From positions 31,809,990 to 31,873,989 of the forward strand of contig NC_136010.1 of NCBI RefSeq assembly GCF_048128805.1: a stretch of 64,000 nt of DNA, written 5' to 3'. Every line of letters begins with the position of its first letter. Within the stretch, counting starts at the first letter, position 1. This DNA comes from Centroberyx gerrardi (taxonomy: Eukaryota; Chordata; Actinopteri; Beryciformes; Berycidae). Of the stretch, positions 1 through 12,675 are shown piece after piece. The notes below the pieces were generated by a model. The model saw only the letters and a list, made by a program, of their open reading frames with translations, made no database searches and was not told the origin of the DNA. A program made the position numbers and the translations under genes.

Positions 1-2270
1 TGAGCACACAGTGCAGACGTTTCTGAATGGGGACAGATGTGTTTCTTTTTACAGCGACATGCATGCAGAGATATCTCCGGCACAAGCACCCGAAGCTAAC
101 ATGGGCATGGCTAATGTTAGCTAACTAACAGATGTGTTTTAATGGAGACGTGCACCCCTGGGTGTGGAGGATTAATTTACACACAACGAACGCAGGCACA
201 CGACTGGAAACTACTATAGCCTAGCGTTAGCTCACTGACACAGCCAGCACTGTAGAAAAGCTAGCCATATTAGCTCCCAGGCGGGTGCTAAAGTTCGTAG
301 CATGCATCATCTTTCACTCACCGGGATAGGCTAAAGCTAGAGAATGGCTCAATATTTGTAAAATTGATCCCCCAGTCTGGTCTGTATGAAATGTAAGCTG
401 CTGTCCTGTTTAAATGTACCATTTAAATGCCAATAAAGAAAATAAACATGGTCACATTGTATGATTTATTGTCCAATTACACCCGCTTCACTTTACAGGT
501 CCGGTACCATGTAAATACATAGGAATTACTATTGAATTGTAGAAAATAGACACGCTTCACTTTACAGGTCCGGTACTATGTAATAATATATGAACGCAAA
601 TATGTTGTATAATTATTAGCCACGTTACTGTGTAATAGTTTTTTTTTGTTAACGAAGAAATAGAAATAGTTCATACATTGTTAGGGACCTGTAAAATGAA
701 GGGTTACCAAATATTCAATTTAATCAGGTAAGAACAGATAATAAAAACATTATGTAGATCTAAATATCCAGGAACTTTATCTCTGTTAATAAACCTCCAA
801 ACCCTGAAGGGGAACAGAGACTGAGCAGAGAAATCTGACTGGGTCTCTGTGATTCATCAACATGGAAAAACATCTGCTGCCATGTTTTTTTGTTTCATGA
901 TATTTTCATCAAAACTAGAATGAAATAAAGTTAGTCCTGAATTAGTCATTAGTCGTTAAATTTGTGACAAGATGAACAGTGATCCCAGGAGATACATGGT
1001 TTCTTCATGGCACCGTAACAATATGAGGTCAGACCCTCAGGCTCTCTGACATCATCACAGCAAGACGATCTGTCAGCTGCTCACAACTAAATAAAGTTTT
1101 GGACTCCAGGCTGAGCTGACAGAATCATCTAAAATCCACAGCAGCCTTTGTATCATTTTCTCATATTTCCATCTGCTGCTCAGTCAAGCTGCCTTCACAA
1201 ACAGGATTATGTGACGCAAATCAGTCAGATTGTCTGTCACAGCAGTATGGCGCCCTGTTTGTTCCTGTTTCCTTATCTAAACTTTACATTCTCAGCTTCA
1301 CTTAAAGCCTTACTTCGTAATCCGAGCCAATAATCCAATCCAACAGAAGCTGATCATGTTTGTCATGTTCAAATTGATTGACAGTGCAAACCTCCTGAAC
1401 ACTGAATAATTCTCCAGTTTGCAACGCTGCAGCCTTTGTCCACGGTAAAAAAAACTACCTTCACTTACGTGGAATTTCCATGAACTGGTATAAAAGTAGA
1501 GTCATGTGTAAACTGTGTGAAGGATAACTGAGGCTAATCTTAACCTCCAGCTGAAGCTTCTGAAAAGTGTTTCTTGAGGTTTGAGCTGCATTTTAATGTG
1601 ACGCTAACTAACTATCCAGCAGGTTAGCTCACAGATATGAGCTGCTGACTCGAGTGCTGAGGACTTGAGACTCCATTCAGATTTGACGGCGGTGACTTGG
1701 ACTTGGACTCGGATTCAAACATTGAGGACTTGGGACTCTACTTGGACTCGAGGTTTGGTGACTCGACTACAACACTGTGCAGTGTGAACAGGATGGGAAT
1801 CCACAGGGAACCTGACTGGGCCCACTGCACATTCTGACATTATAGCATTATAGCTTATTCTATTCTATTATATTATATTATATTCCATAACATTACATTA
1901 CGTTACATGACATTCATACAGTATATGCTATTTAACATATGCTATATGGTGGACGCTTTGATTCAAAGAGCCTTATGGTACCATGACTGCATACTGAATA
2001 TTATATTCTATTCTATTCTATTCTAAAAGCAGGGTAAAAGAATGGCAATCTTTCTTAATTTCTTCATTGTTGTGACTTATTCTACTTTTTTTCTCTCTTC
2101 CTGTCGTTTTCCTTTTCTCTCTTCTCTCTCTCTCCCTCTCTCTCCTCTCCCTCTCTCTCTCTCTCTCTCTCTCTTCTCCTCTCTCAGGTTGACCTGTCAG
2201 CGAGGCCCCTCCCACCTCCAGTGATGTCAGAAGTGTAAGGGGTGTGTGTGTGTGTGTGTGTGTGTGTGAG
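1..2270. other. Upstream region of COCH, no gene recognised
   Basis: No conserved coding exon is visible here. The stretch is AT-rich, with a TATTA/TATTC-rich tract near 1843-1900 and a (TC)n tract at 2117-2186. A possible short inverted-repeat element at 484-706 is listed separately. Any distal COCH regulatory sequence would be here, but I cannot point to a specific site. Confidence 0.5.
484..706. mobile_element. Candidate MITE with imperfect inverted ends
   Basis: The motif CTTCACTTTACAGGTCC occurs at about 486 and again at about 552. An inverted relative, GGGACCTGTAAAATGAAGGG, occurs near 685-704. Inverted ends over about 220 bp with AT-rich filling suggest a small non-autonomous DNA transposon of a kind common in fish. 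No target duplication was resolved. Confidence 0.45.
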
Positions 2271-2272
2271 AT

Positions 2273-2280
2273 TATTTAAA
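2273..2280 (+). promoter_or_regulatory. TATA-like box, candidate COCH core promoter
   Basis: TATTTAAA directly follows a (GT)n tract. It sits about 30 bp upstream of a stretch (about 2305-2425) that could be the untranslated first exon, ending at a good donor (GTAAGG at 2426). The next acceptor, TTTCAG at 2642-2647, is followed by 11 untranslated bases and the COCH start codon. This is inference from position only; no transcript data were available. Confidence 0.4.
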
Positions 2281-2304
2281 GGACCAGCTCTCGCTCACTG
2301 GGCG

Positions 2305-2425
2305 ACCGACACCAAGTCACCCCCAGCTTATCGCCTGCTTCCCGGCTGCTTTCTGAGGAATAACTTTCAGTTTCCTGAAGCTTCGCAGACTGAAGAGAAA
2401 AACAGAAAGACTGGAGAAACAGTCA
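2305..2425 (+). other. COCH: Candidate 5' UTR exon of COCH
   Basis: The stretch lies between the TATA-like box and a GTAAGG donor. If spliced to the acceptor at 2647 it gives a short leader before the ATG at 2659. The transcription start is a guess from TATA spacing. Confidence 0.35.
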
Positions 2426-2607
2426 GTAAGGCCGAATTTTACTGTTTTCTCTACCTGCAGAGAGATGCTGACAGCTTACTGACTGGTTTACTGACTGACT
2501 GACTGACTGACTGACTGACTGACTAGTTTACTGACTGACAGGTTACTGCTTGATTGACTGGACTAACTGTTGACTGGTTAACTGACTGGCTGTTTTTCAG
2601 TCAGTTG

Positions 2608-2638
<31 letters not shown>

Positions 2639-2658
2639 TTGTTTCAGGTGTTTGAGCC

Positions 2659-2692
2659 ATGACTCTGCTGACTGTGCTGCTGCCGCTGACAG
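2659..2692 (+). CDS. COCH: COCH coding exon 1
   Basis: ATG plus the first half of the hydrophobic signal peptide ([11 protein letters not shown]), ending in phase 1 at donor GTACCA. The probable exon begins at 2648, after the acceptor TTTCAG. Confidence 0.85.
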
Positions 2693-3656
2693 GTACCACA
2701 ACACACTCTGTTCTGTTGTGTTCTGTTCTATTCTATGTGTTCAGATAGCTTGTTTATTTTGGATTATATAATATTATCACTCATTCTCTTCTTCCCTCTC
2801 CTCTTCTTCTCTTCTCTATTACAGTCTTTCATTTCTCTTTCTGTCTGTTTCTATTCTCTCTCTACTGTCTTCTAACAGTAGAACTCTTCTTCTATTCTGC
2901 TTTACAATGTGAGGACATCAAATAAATATTAGATCAAATATTCTGTTCTCTACTGACTTCTATTCTATTCTATTAACTATCAATTATAAAACACACACAC
3001 ACGCACATGCACACACATGCACACACACACACACACACACACACATGCACACACACACACACATACACACAGCACATTCCAGTGCTGCTGAAGAAGAAAC
3101 TAACATTCTAATATTTAATTATTCAATCAGCTGTTTCACTTTGATGAACTTTTATCTCTTTTTGTCTTTCTATTTATTTATTTTATTCCTCTGCATTTAC
3201 CTTTCTTTCTTTCTTTCTTTATCTCTTTTCTTTCTTTCTTTTTTCTCTCTTTATCTCTTTCTTTCTTTTTTCTTTGTTTCTTTGTTTCTTTCTCTCTTTC
3301 TTTTTTCTTTCTTTCTCTCTCTCTTATTTCTTTCTTTCTTTTTTCTTTCTTTATCTCTTCTTTCTTTCTTTTTTCTTTGTTTCTTTGTTTCTTTCTCTCT
3401 TCTTTCTTTCTTTCTTTCTTTCTTTCTCTCTCTCTTCTTTCTTTCTTTCCTTCCTGTCTCCCTGCTCTCTGTCAGTATCAGGTTGGTATCAGTGTGTTAA
3501 ACGTCAGACAGACAGGTTAAAGTGATACCTGTCTGTCTCTCTCTCCTCCAGGCTTGTTGTTCCTGGTTTCCTCGGCGTTCGGCTCTGAATCCTCTGGTAA
3601 GTCCCTTTATATTACCTGTCTGCCTGTCTGTCTGTCTGTCTGTCTGTCTGCCTGCC

Positions 3657-3693
<37 letters not shown>

Positions 3694-3698
3694 GCCTA

Positions 3699-3737
<39 letters not shown>

Positions 3738-3800
3738 GCCTGCCTGTCTGCCTGTCTGTCTGTCTGTCTGTCTGTCTGCCTGTCTGTCTGTCTGTCTGCC

Positions 3801-3831
<31 letters not shown>

Positions 3832-5582
3832 TCAGTCTAATCAGGGAAAATATTGATTCGATGCAGTTTCTGTGTTCATGTTGCGTTCATGTCATGTAGG
3901 ATTTACCGTAAATACGACTTCTGACTGGAAAAACGTAAACTTGTCGCCTCCTGGTGGTGAGGACAGGTACAACATGTGGGATGTTTTAGCTCTGATTTCT
4001 CACATCCGTCACAAAAAAATGAAAACTACTTAAAACTATGACTTAAAAAGTGTTTCAAAGAGTTTCAAACAGTTTCAAAGTGTTTCAAAGAGTTTCAAAG
4101 TGTTTCAGTTTCAAAGTGTTTCAAACAGTTTCAAACAGTTTCAAACAGTTTCAAACAGTTTCAAAGTGTTTCAAACAGTTTCAAAGTGTTTCAGTTTCAA
4201 ACAGTTTCAAAGTGTTTCAAACAGTTTCAAAGTGTTTCAGTTTCAAACAGTTTCAAAGTGTTTCAAACCGTTTCAAAGTGTTTCAAACCATTTCAAAGTG
4301 TTTCAGTTTCAAACAGTTTCAAAGTGTTTCAGTTTCAAAATGTTTCTGTTTCAAACAGTTTCAAAGTGTTTCAGTTTCAAAATGTTTCTGTTTCAAACAG
4401 TTTCTGTTTCAAACAGTTTCAAAGTGTTTCAGTTTCAAAATGTTTCTGTTTCAGTTTCAAAGTGTTTCAGTTTCAAACAGTTTCAAAGTGTTTCAGTTTC
4501 AAACAGTTTCAACGTGTTTCAGTTTCAAAATGTTTCTGTTTCAAACAGTTTCAAAGTGTTTCAAACAGTTTCAAAGTGTTTCACAGTGTTTCAAACAGTT
4601 TCAAACAGTTTCAAAGTGTTTCAAACAGTTTCAAAGTGTTTCAAGTGTTTCAAACAGTTTCAGTGTTTCAAAGTGTTTCAAAGTGTTTCAAAGTGTTTCA
4701 AAGTGTTTCAAACAGTTTCAGTGTTTCAAAGTGTTTCAAAGTGTTTCAAACAGTTTCAGTGTTTCAAAGTGTTTCAAACAGTTTCAGTGTTTCAAAGTGT
4801 TTCAAACAGTTTCAAAGTGTTTCAAACAGTTTCAGTGTTTCAAAGTGTTTCAAAGTGATGCAAAGTGTTTCAAACAGTTTCAAAATGTTTCAAACAGTTT
4901 CAGTGTTTCAAAGTGTTTCAAACAGTTTCAAAGTGTTTCAAACAGTTTCAAAATGTTTCAAACAGTTTCAGTGTTTCAAAGTGTTTCAAACAGTTTCAAA
5001 GTGTTTCAAACAGTTTCAGTGTTTCAAAGTGTTTCAAACAGTTTCAAACAGTTTCACAGGCAGAAACATGGCAGCAGTCCAGAATCAATAAACGGTCAAA
5101 TCTCCCTTCTGTTCATCAATGATGTGGTGACAAGTTTCTGTTACGAGCAAAATTACATCTGTGAATTGGAATAGAATAGAATAGAATAGAATAGAATAGA
5201 ATCTAGACTCCTACTCTATAAAATGACTCCTGGCAGTCTATTAGTTCTATTGAATTTCAGAGTCTCAACACTTTGTTTTATTAATTAATTAAAATATTAA
5301 TTAATTAATTTCAGGTAGCACTCAGATCTTTCTAACCAATCAGAGTGCAGTGTTTTTCCGCTCAGATCTTTCTAACCAATCAGAGTGCAGGACAGTTTCC
5401 TGCGCTGAGGAATGTGAAAGAACAGAAGGTCCGTCTGTCTCCGGCTCCGCTGCAATATTACATTACTGATCCAGGAAGGGTTGTGTAACCAGAGAGAGAG
5501 ACAGGCAGAGAGACAGGCAGACAGACGGGCAGAGAGACAGACAGACAGACAGACAGGCGGAGAGACAGGCAGAAAGACAGAC

Positions 5583-5615
<33 letters not shown>

Positions 5616-8600
5616 GGCGGAGAGACAGGTGGAGAGACAGGCAGAGAGACAGGCAGAGAGACCGGCAGAGAGACAGGCAGAGAGAGACAGGCAGAGACAC
5701 AGGTAGAGCGATAGGCAGAGAGAGACAGGCAGAGAGACAGGCAGAGAGACAGGCAGAGACACAGGCAGAGAGACAGGCAGAGAGACCGGCAGAGAGACAG
5801 GCAGAGAGAGACAGGCAGAGAGAGACAGGCAGAGACACAGGTAGAGCGATAGGCAGAGAGAGACAGGCAGAGAGACAGGCAGAGAGACAGGCAGAGACAC
5901 AGGCAGAGAGACAGGCAGAGAGACCGGCAGAGAGACAGGCAGAGAGAGACAGGCAGAGAGAGACAGGCAGAGACACAGGCAGAGCGACAGGCAGAGAGAG
6001 ACAGGCAGAGAGACAGGCAGAGAGACAGGCAGAGACACAGGCAGAGAGACAGGCAGAGAGACCGGCAGAGAGACAGGCAGAGAGAGAGAGACAGGCAGAG
6101 AGAGACAGGCAGAGACACAGGCAGAGCGACAGGCAGAGAGAGACAGGCAGAGAGATAGGCAGAGACACAGGCAGAGAGACAGGCAGAGAGACCAGCAGAG
6201 AGACAGGCAGAGAGAGACAGGCAGAGAGACAGGCAGAGAGAGACAGGCAGAGACACAGGCAGAGAGACAGGCAGAGAGACCGGCAGAGAGACAGGCAGAG
6301 AGACAGGCAGAGAGACCGGCAGAGAGACAGGCAGAGAGACAGGCAGAAAGACAGGCAGAGAGAGACAGGCAGAGACACAGGCAGAGAGACAGACAGAGAC
6401 ACAGGCAGAGAGACAGGAATCATCTCTTTGTTACTTCTGTAATTAACTTGTTGTTGTTGCTCTGCAAAAGATTCATAAAAAAAGAAACTGGAATTAACAA
6501 AAACAAGACTGAACTAACTCTGTCTTCTAATTATAAAACGAAAATAAAATAAAAATATGTGTGAAATGGTTTAAGTTGTTTTTTTATTATTTCTGAGCAG
6601 GGTAAAAAGGAGAATTCATTTTGTGGAGAATTTTGTGTCATTTTTACTGATGTTAACTGAAAAAAGAAAAAAATTATATCAATACATTTTAAAAAGAACT
6701 TAGGTTTTGAACTTATGATATATTGTTATTATTACACAATACCAAACAAATACAAAATACCAGTTCTTGTATCATTATATCTTTAAAAAAATATCACCGC
6801 CACCAAAAATACTAAAACTAGACCTGAAACTTAAAAAGAAAAAACAGAAGGTAAACTACCAAACCCACACTGAAAACTACCTGAAACTAAACTGAAATTG
6901 AAATAAACAAAATAAAATTTAATGAAAAACGATAATAACGCTGCTCATTGGTTGAGTTAAACCTCGGTGGGCGGAGCCAAAGAATCACAGTGTTTCTGTG
7001 CTGAACATGAATGAATTTTCATGGTTCTGAGGAAAGTGGCGTCCGGCCGCTTCGCTCCTGAAGTCCGAGCTAGCTGAGGTTTAGAGCGGTGCATTGTGAT
7101 GAAACGCTCAGCGTCCAATCAAAACAAGCAAAGAAACCAACCAGGAAGAGAAAGAAAATGGAGGGAAAATTGATTCTAGCAGAATCAGAATTTCCTGAAT
7201 TCTACAGGAATGTGAACGCTCTTTGAGTTTCAGTCTATTCTGGAGCAAAATGACTAAAAATGTTGAGTTTTCAGGCGAAGCAGAAGAAAAGCATCAAGAC
7301 TTTCAGTTTCCATCAGGAGTCAAAGCAGAAAAAAAAAGAAGAGAAGACGAAGAGGATGAAGAGATTAAAGTGAGAAGAGGATCCGGAGCAATAAAGTGCT
7401 GCTGACAGACCAGCTGATTAGATTTTGATGGTGATCTGGATCTTGGATTTCCACCATTAGATGATCTGAACTGACCAGAACTGTCACGCTGCGTTCATGT
7501 GATGCTGGGAAAGTCCGACATCCAGGACTTCAAGTCTGCTGCTGAACAGCCTTTCACCTGCGAAACGCTCCGGAGGTTGCGGCTGTGAAGTTGGAGAATT
7601 GTTCAGGGAGTTTAAATAAAGTTTAAATTGTAGTTTAAATAAAGTGATGTAATACTCACTGATCCCTGCAGGCTGAACCTCTCTAACCTGTAACCAGCAG
7701 AGAGACAGAGAGAGATCTACAGAGAGATCTACAGACTGATCCCTGCAGGCTGAACCTCTCTAACCTGTAACCAGCAGAGAGACAGAGAGAGATCTACAGA
7801 GAGATCTACAGACTGATCCCTGCAGGCTGAACCTCTTTAACCTTTTACCAGCAGAGAGACAGAGAGAGATCTACAGAGAGATCTACACAGAGATCTACAC
7901 AGAGATCTACAGACTGATCCCTGCAGGCTGAACCAGCAGAGTGAGAATCTACAGCAGAACATGAAGTGAAGAAGACTCAGGCTCTGGGAAGTTCTGTTGT
8001 GTATCAATGGATCGTCTGTCCGGTCGGTCGATCAATCGGACCTGATCGACCGGTCAGATCCATCACACCCAAACAAGCCCCCGGTTTATTTGGAGAGTAA
8101 ACTGTTTTCATTCAGGTCCTCAAAGCTGCTTCTTCATTAAAAGCAGAGCGGCTGCATTAGAACTGAGAAAAAAGAGAGACGGGAAACACATGGACAGGCT
8201 GCCTGTCTCTCTCTCTGTCTCTCTCTCTTTCTGTGTCTCTCTCTCTTTGTGTCTGTCTGTCTCTCTCTCTGTCTCACTCTCTCTCTCTTTCTGTGTCTCT
8301 CTCTGTCTCACTCTCTCTTTCTGTGTCTGTCTGTCTCTCTTTCTGTCTCTTTGTCTGTCTCTCTCTGTCTCACTCTCTCTCTCTTTCTGTGTCTCTCTGT
8401 CTCACTCTCTTTCTGTGTCTCTCTTTCTCTCTTTTTTCCATTCCTGATGTTTTTCCAATGTTTTCTAAGTTGAATCTCTTCTTCGTCTCTCAGATTGTCA
8501 GCCAATGGAAAAGCTCCTTGTCTGCTTTGTTGATCCATTTCTTCTTCTCTGCTTCTCTTCAGTTTGATGAATTATCCCCCGGTAGGTCTCTCTCTGACAG

Positions 8601-11600
8601 GCTGAGCTCATTGGAAACCTCTTCTTATGCCTTGTTGTTGATCTTTAGAGCTTTTTCCATTTTTATGATAAAAAATGTTAAACTCCCCCCCTCCCTCCTC
8701 CTCCTCCCCCCTCCTCTGTCTATTCACTTGAATGGATAAAACAGATGAAAATCTCCTTTGATCCTGTCGGTCCTCATAGCACTTATTTTGTTATTTTCAC
8801 TGTATTTAAATACATTTCTCTCTCTCTCATGAATAGTGTTACGTAACCGAAACCCTATTTTATGCTAGTTCATCTTTTTGACTGTTTTGTTATTGAATTT
8901 GAGTAATTTTGTATCTTTTTCTGATATTTTAAAGGTGTTGCATGTATCATTTTTAACCATCAATTTAATCACTGACTACTATATACTGACAACAATAATT
9001 ATGACTGACAAATTCATATTCCTCCCTCGGCCTACTGACTGTAACCAAGGGCGGATATTTCATTTCACTGTTGGGGGGGACAATAAACAGAAAAATTTCT
9101 CAAGAGCAATTCCTGAAGGGGACACCAAAGGTGCCGCCAAAAGTACTGTTGTATTAAATGTATATAGAGGTCCATTATGAAACATTTCCATAAGCACTTC
9201 ATTCCTTTCTTATGAAGATTTTATCAAATTGCCTTTGATATTACTGGGGTCTTTCTACTTGGCGTTTCGGTGCACTGAAAAATGATCGGATGTCTGTTCT
9301 AATTACGTAGGGTAAGTTAATCTTAAATATTATATTATAGAAATATTACTGTTACCATCTACAAAAGATAAAGTATTTTGGTATGAAAACCGGCATTTTA
9401 ATTTAACCAAGTATCCTGTATCATAAATACATGTCTGGCATTTGTAACAAACCAAACCGCTTGAAAATCGGTCGAAAATTCAGTGAGTTATGACGATTTT
9501 AATTGTGGACAGACCTCCTGCCTCCATACACACACATGCATTAGGAGACGCGGCTCCGTGCCAACACGCTGACGCACGAGATTCAACCGCGAGGTAACGG
9601 AACAAAATGTAGTCTGGTTACAACTGTGAATGTGTTTTATTCTATTGAGTGGTAGAAGTAAAGAAAAATGTCTGACACATCCTTTGTTTTAAGTTAACCT
9701 TTGTGAAGCAGCTTCTTACTGGAGGTCTGCCACCACTGACACACTTCCAGAGATCCTCCACACACACTCGTACCGAGGGCTGATGTGTGTGTGTGGGGGT
9801 TCGGGGAGGCAGGTAGGCAGTGGACCAAACCACTGTGAGGCGTATGAGGGGGGGACGCAATCTTTTGAAACTTAAAAACGCATTGTTTTGCGTCTATAAT
9901 TAGCACAAGTGCTTTCAATGCATATTATTATATTATTTAAAATTATATAGTTATGTTTACAATGATATATTGAGGGGGACAACTCTCTGTTAGTCTCTGT
10001 TAGTCCCAGGAAGGGGGGGTCCGGACCCCCCTGTCCCCCCCGTAATTTCCGCCCCTGACTGTAACCCAGTGAGAGCCTGTTGGAGACGATTGGTCTCTCA
10101 GCCCCGCTGCTTCCTGCCCCCCCCTCCCCTCCCTCCTCCCTGAAGAGGATCAACATGTTGGAAGTGATTTCTCCATCTTCCTTTCCCTCCTTCCACCATC
10201 TGCTGCCAGAGACTCTGAAAGCTTCAGCTCCGTTTGCTCTGGAAGAACAGAAGAAGAACAGAACCTCTTCTGTTCTTCCAGCAGACGTGGAGGCTGGTAG
10301 AGGCTGACAGGCGTCTTGGTGATGGTCTCGTTTATGTTAATTGTGTTAATATGGCAATGATTTATTGGTGGTGAAAGGACACAGAGCAGCTGGTTGGAGC
10401 TCGTATTTTCACTGTTTGAATCCTTTTTTTCTCTCTAAATGTTAAGTAACGTTGATGTTGGTTTGGTGTTGGTTCAGTGCCGTACCCGGTGACCTGTGTG
10501 ACGCGCGGTGCGGACATGATGGAGGACGGGCAGGTGGTTCTGTGTCCGCCGGACTGCACCCAGTGGCGCGTGTCGGTGTTCGGCACCGGCGTCTACGCCT
10601 CCGTCTCCTCCGTCTGCGGAGCCGCCATGCACAGGTGCAGTTTACACCTTTCTGTCTTTCTTTCTTTATGTTTTTCTTTCTTTCTTTCTTTCTTTCTGTC
10701 TCTTGACAAGCCTCCAGACCCGATTAGCCTCCAGATGTGTGAGGTGGGGACTGCAGTGGAGTTAGGGGCGGGGTTAGTGGCGGAGTTAGGGGCGGGGTTA
10801 GGGGGTGGGGTTAGGGGGCGGGGTTAGGGGCAGAGTTAGGGGGCGATCTCTGAGAGTGATTTCTCTGTTTAGACCAAACAAACTGAACAACTGGATCTTC
10901 TTCAGTCTTCTTCAGTCTTCTTCAGTCTTCATCAGTCTTCTTCAGTCTTCATCAGTCTTCTTCAGTCTTCTTCAGTCTTCATCAGTCTTCTTCAGTCTTC
11001 TTCAGTCTTCATCAGTCTTCAGTTTTCTTCAGTCTTCATCAGCCTTCACCAGTCTTCATCAGTCTTCATCAGTCTTCATCAGTCTTCTTCAATCTTCTTC
11101 AGTCTTCATCAGTCTTCATCAGCCTTCTTCAGTCTTCATCAGTCTTCTTCAGTCTTCTTCAGTCTTCTTCAGTCTTCATCAGTCTTCTTCAGTCTTCTTC
11201 AGTCTTCATCAGTCTTCAGTTTTCTTCAGTCTTCATCAGCCTTCACCAGTCTTCATCAGTCTTCATCAGTCTTCATCAGTCTTCTTCAATCTTCTTCAGT
11301 CTTCATCAGTCTTCATCAGCCTTCTTCAGTCTTCATCAGTCTTCTTCAGTCTTCTTCAGTCTTCATCAGCCTTCATCAGTCTTCTTCAGTCTTCATCAGC
11401 CTTCCTCTCCTCCAGATCTGAGTGACCAGGAGACTCAGCTGATGATTGGATGCTCAACAAGCTTGTCTCCACAGCTGAACTTTTCACCGTCATCGACCAT
11501 CAACAGCCAATCAGATTTCAGCCTCCTTGTTTCCCTACTGATGTGATTTAGTTTCATGAACAGCAATTAAAATTGGAGAAGTTGATTCCAGCTAGGGCTG

Positions 11601-12639
11601 AACAATTTTGAAAAAATATCTAATTGCGATTATTTTGACTGATATTGCAATTGCGATATGATTTGCGATATTAGAGGGAATGATAATTTTTTACATCATT
11701 ATTCTCATTTTCATTGAAAAACGTATTAAAATGATTATGGTGTGATTTTTGCGGGGATCTGTACCAAACAAAGATGTTTTCTTAAGTCTGTAGAATATGA
11801 TGTGTAGGCCAGGACATCTCTGCAGCACGACAATATTTAATTTAAAATAGTATTTTGACACACATTTTGCCTTTAACAAATATTGCGCCTCCTGTGATTT
11901 GAAAATTGCAGTAGGCCATACTGCGATTTTGATAAAATTTTGATTAATTGTTCAGCCCTAATTCCAGCTGTTCGAAGCTTCAGTTCTCTACAGCTTTTAT
12001 TTTGAAAGACGACAGGAAGAAATGCGTCAGAAACAGCTGCATCCATCAGGGTCGATGGGAAACCAATGCTACCTAATTAGCGCTCACTAGCTAGCTCTGT
12101 AAACTCACCAAATGATGAAACATTTGACGACACCAACTGTGATTTTCCTGTTCAAAACTTTGCAGCTGCAGACCACTACACACATGCTCCTCTGGCCCCG
12201 CCCACAACCTGTCAGAATAGAGCGAGTTGCTGGCACACAGGCTGACGGTGACAACAGAGGGTTAGGGTTAGACAACATGGTGGAGTTTCTGAAGGTGTAT
12301 TTGTTTTGTCGACCTGTATCTCCAGAGGGGTGGTGGGTCCGTCCGGCGGGCCGGTCCGGGTCCACAGGCTGCAGGGACAACACAACTATATGAGCTCCTA
12401 CGCCCATGGGATCCAGTCCCAGGCCCTGTCCCACTGGACCACCTCCTTCAGCCTCACCAGTAGGTGCAGCTGCTGTTTGACCCATTGATTGGTGGATTGA
12501 TTGATTGATTAATCTTACATTTTTACACTTTCTTCAAATTCAGTGATTCAACACTCTACTAATAATTTTATATCCTGTTACCTCACCAACCGGCCTCTTT
12601 CTCCTATGTGTGTGTGTGTGTGTCTGTGTGTGTGTATGT

Positions 12640-12675
<36 letters not shown>

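Noticed and set aside
4050..5174. 374-residue open frame of FQ/VS repeats
   Set aside because: It lies wholly in a short-unit minisatellite whose units lack stops in several frames. No complex sequence or family signature.
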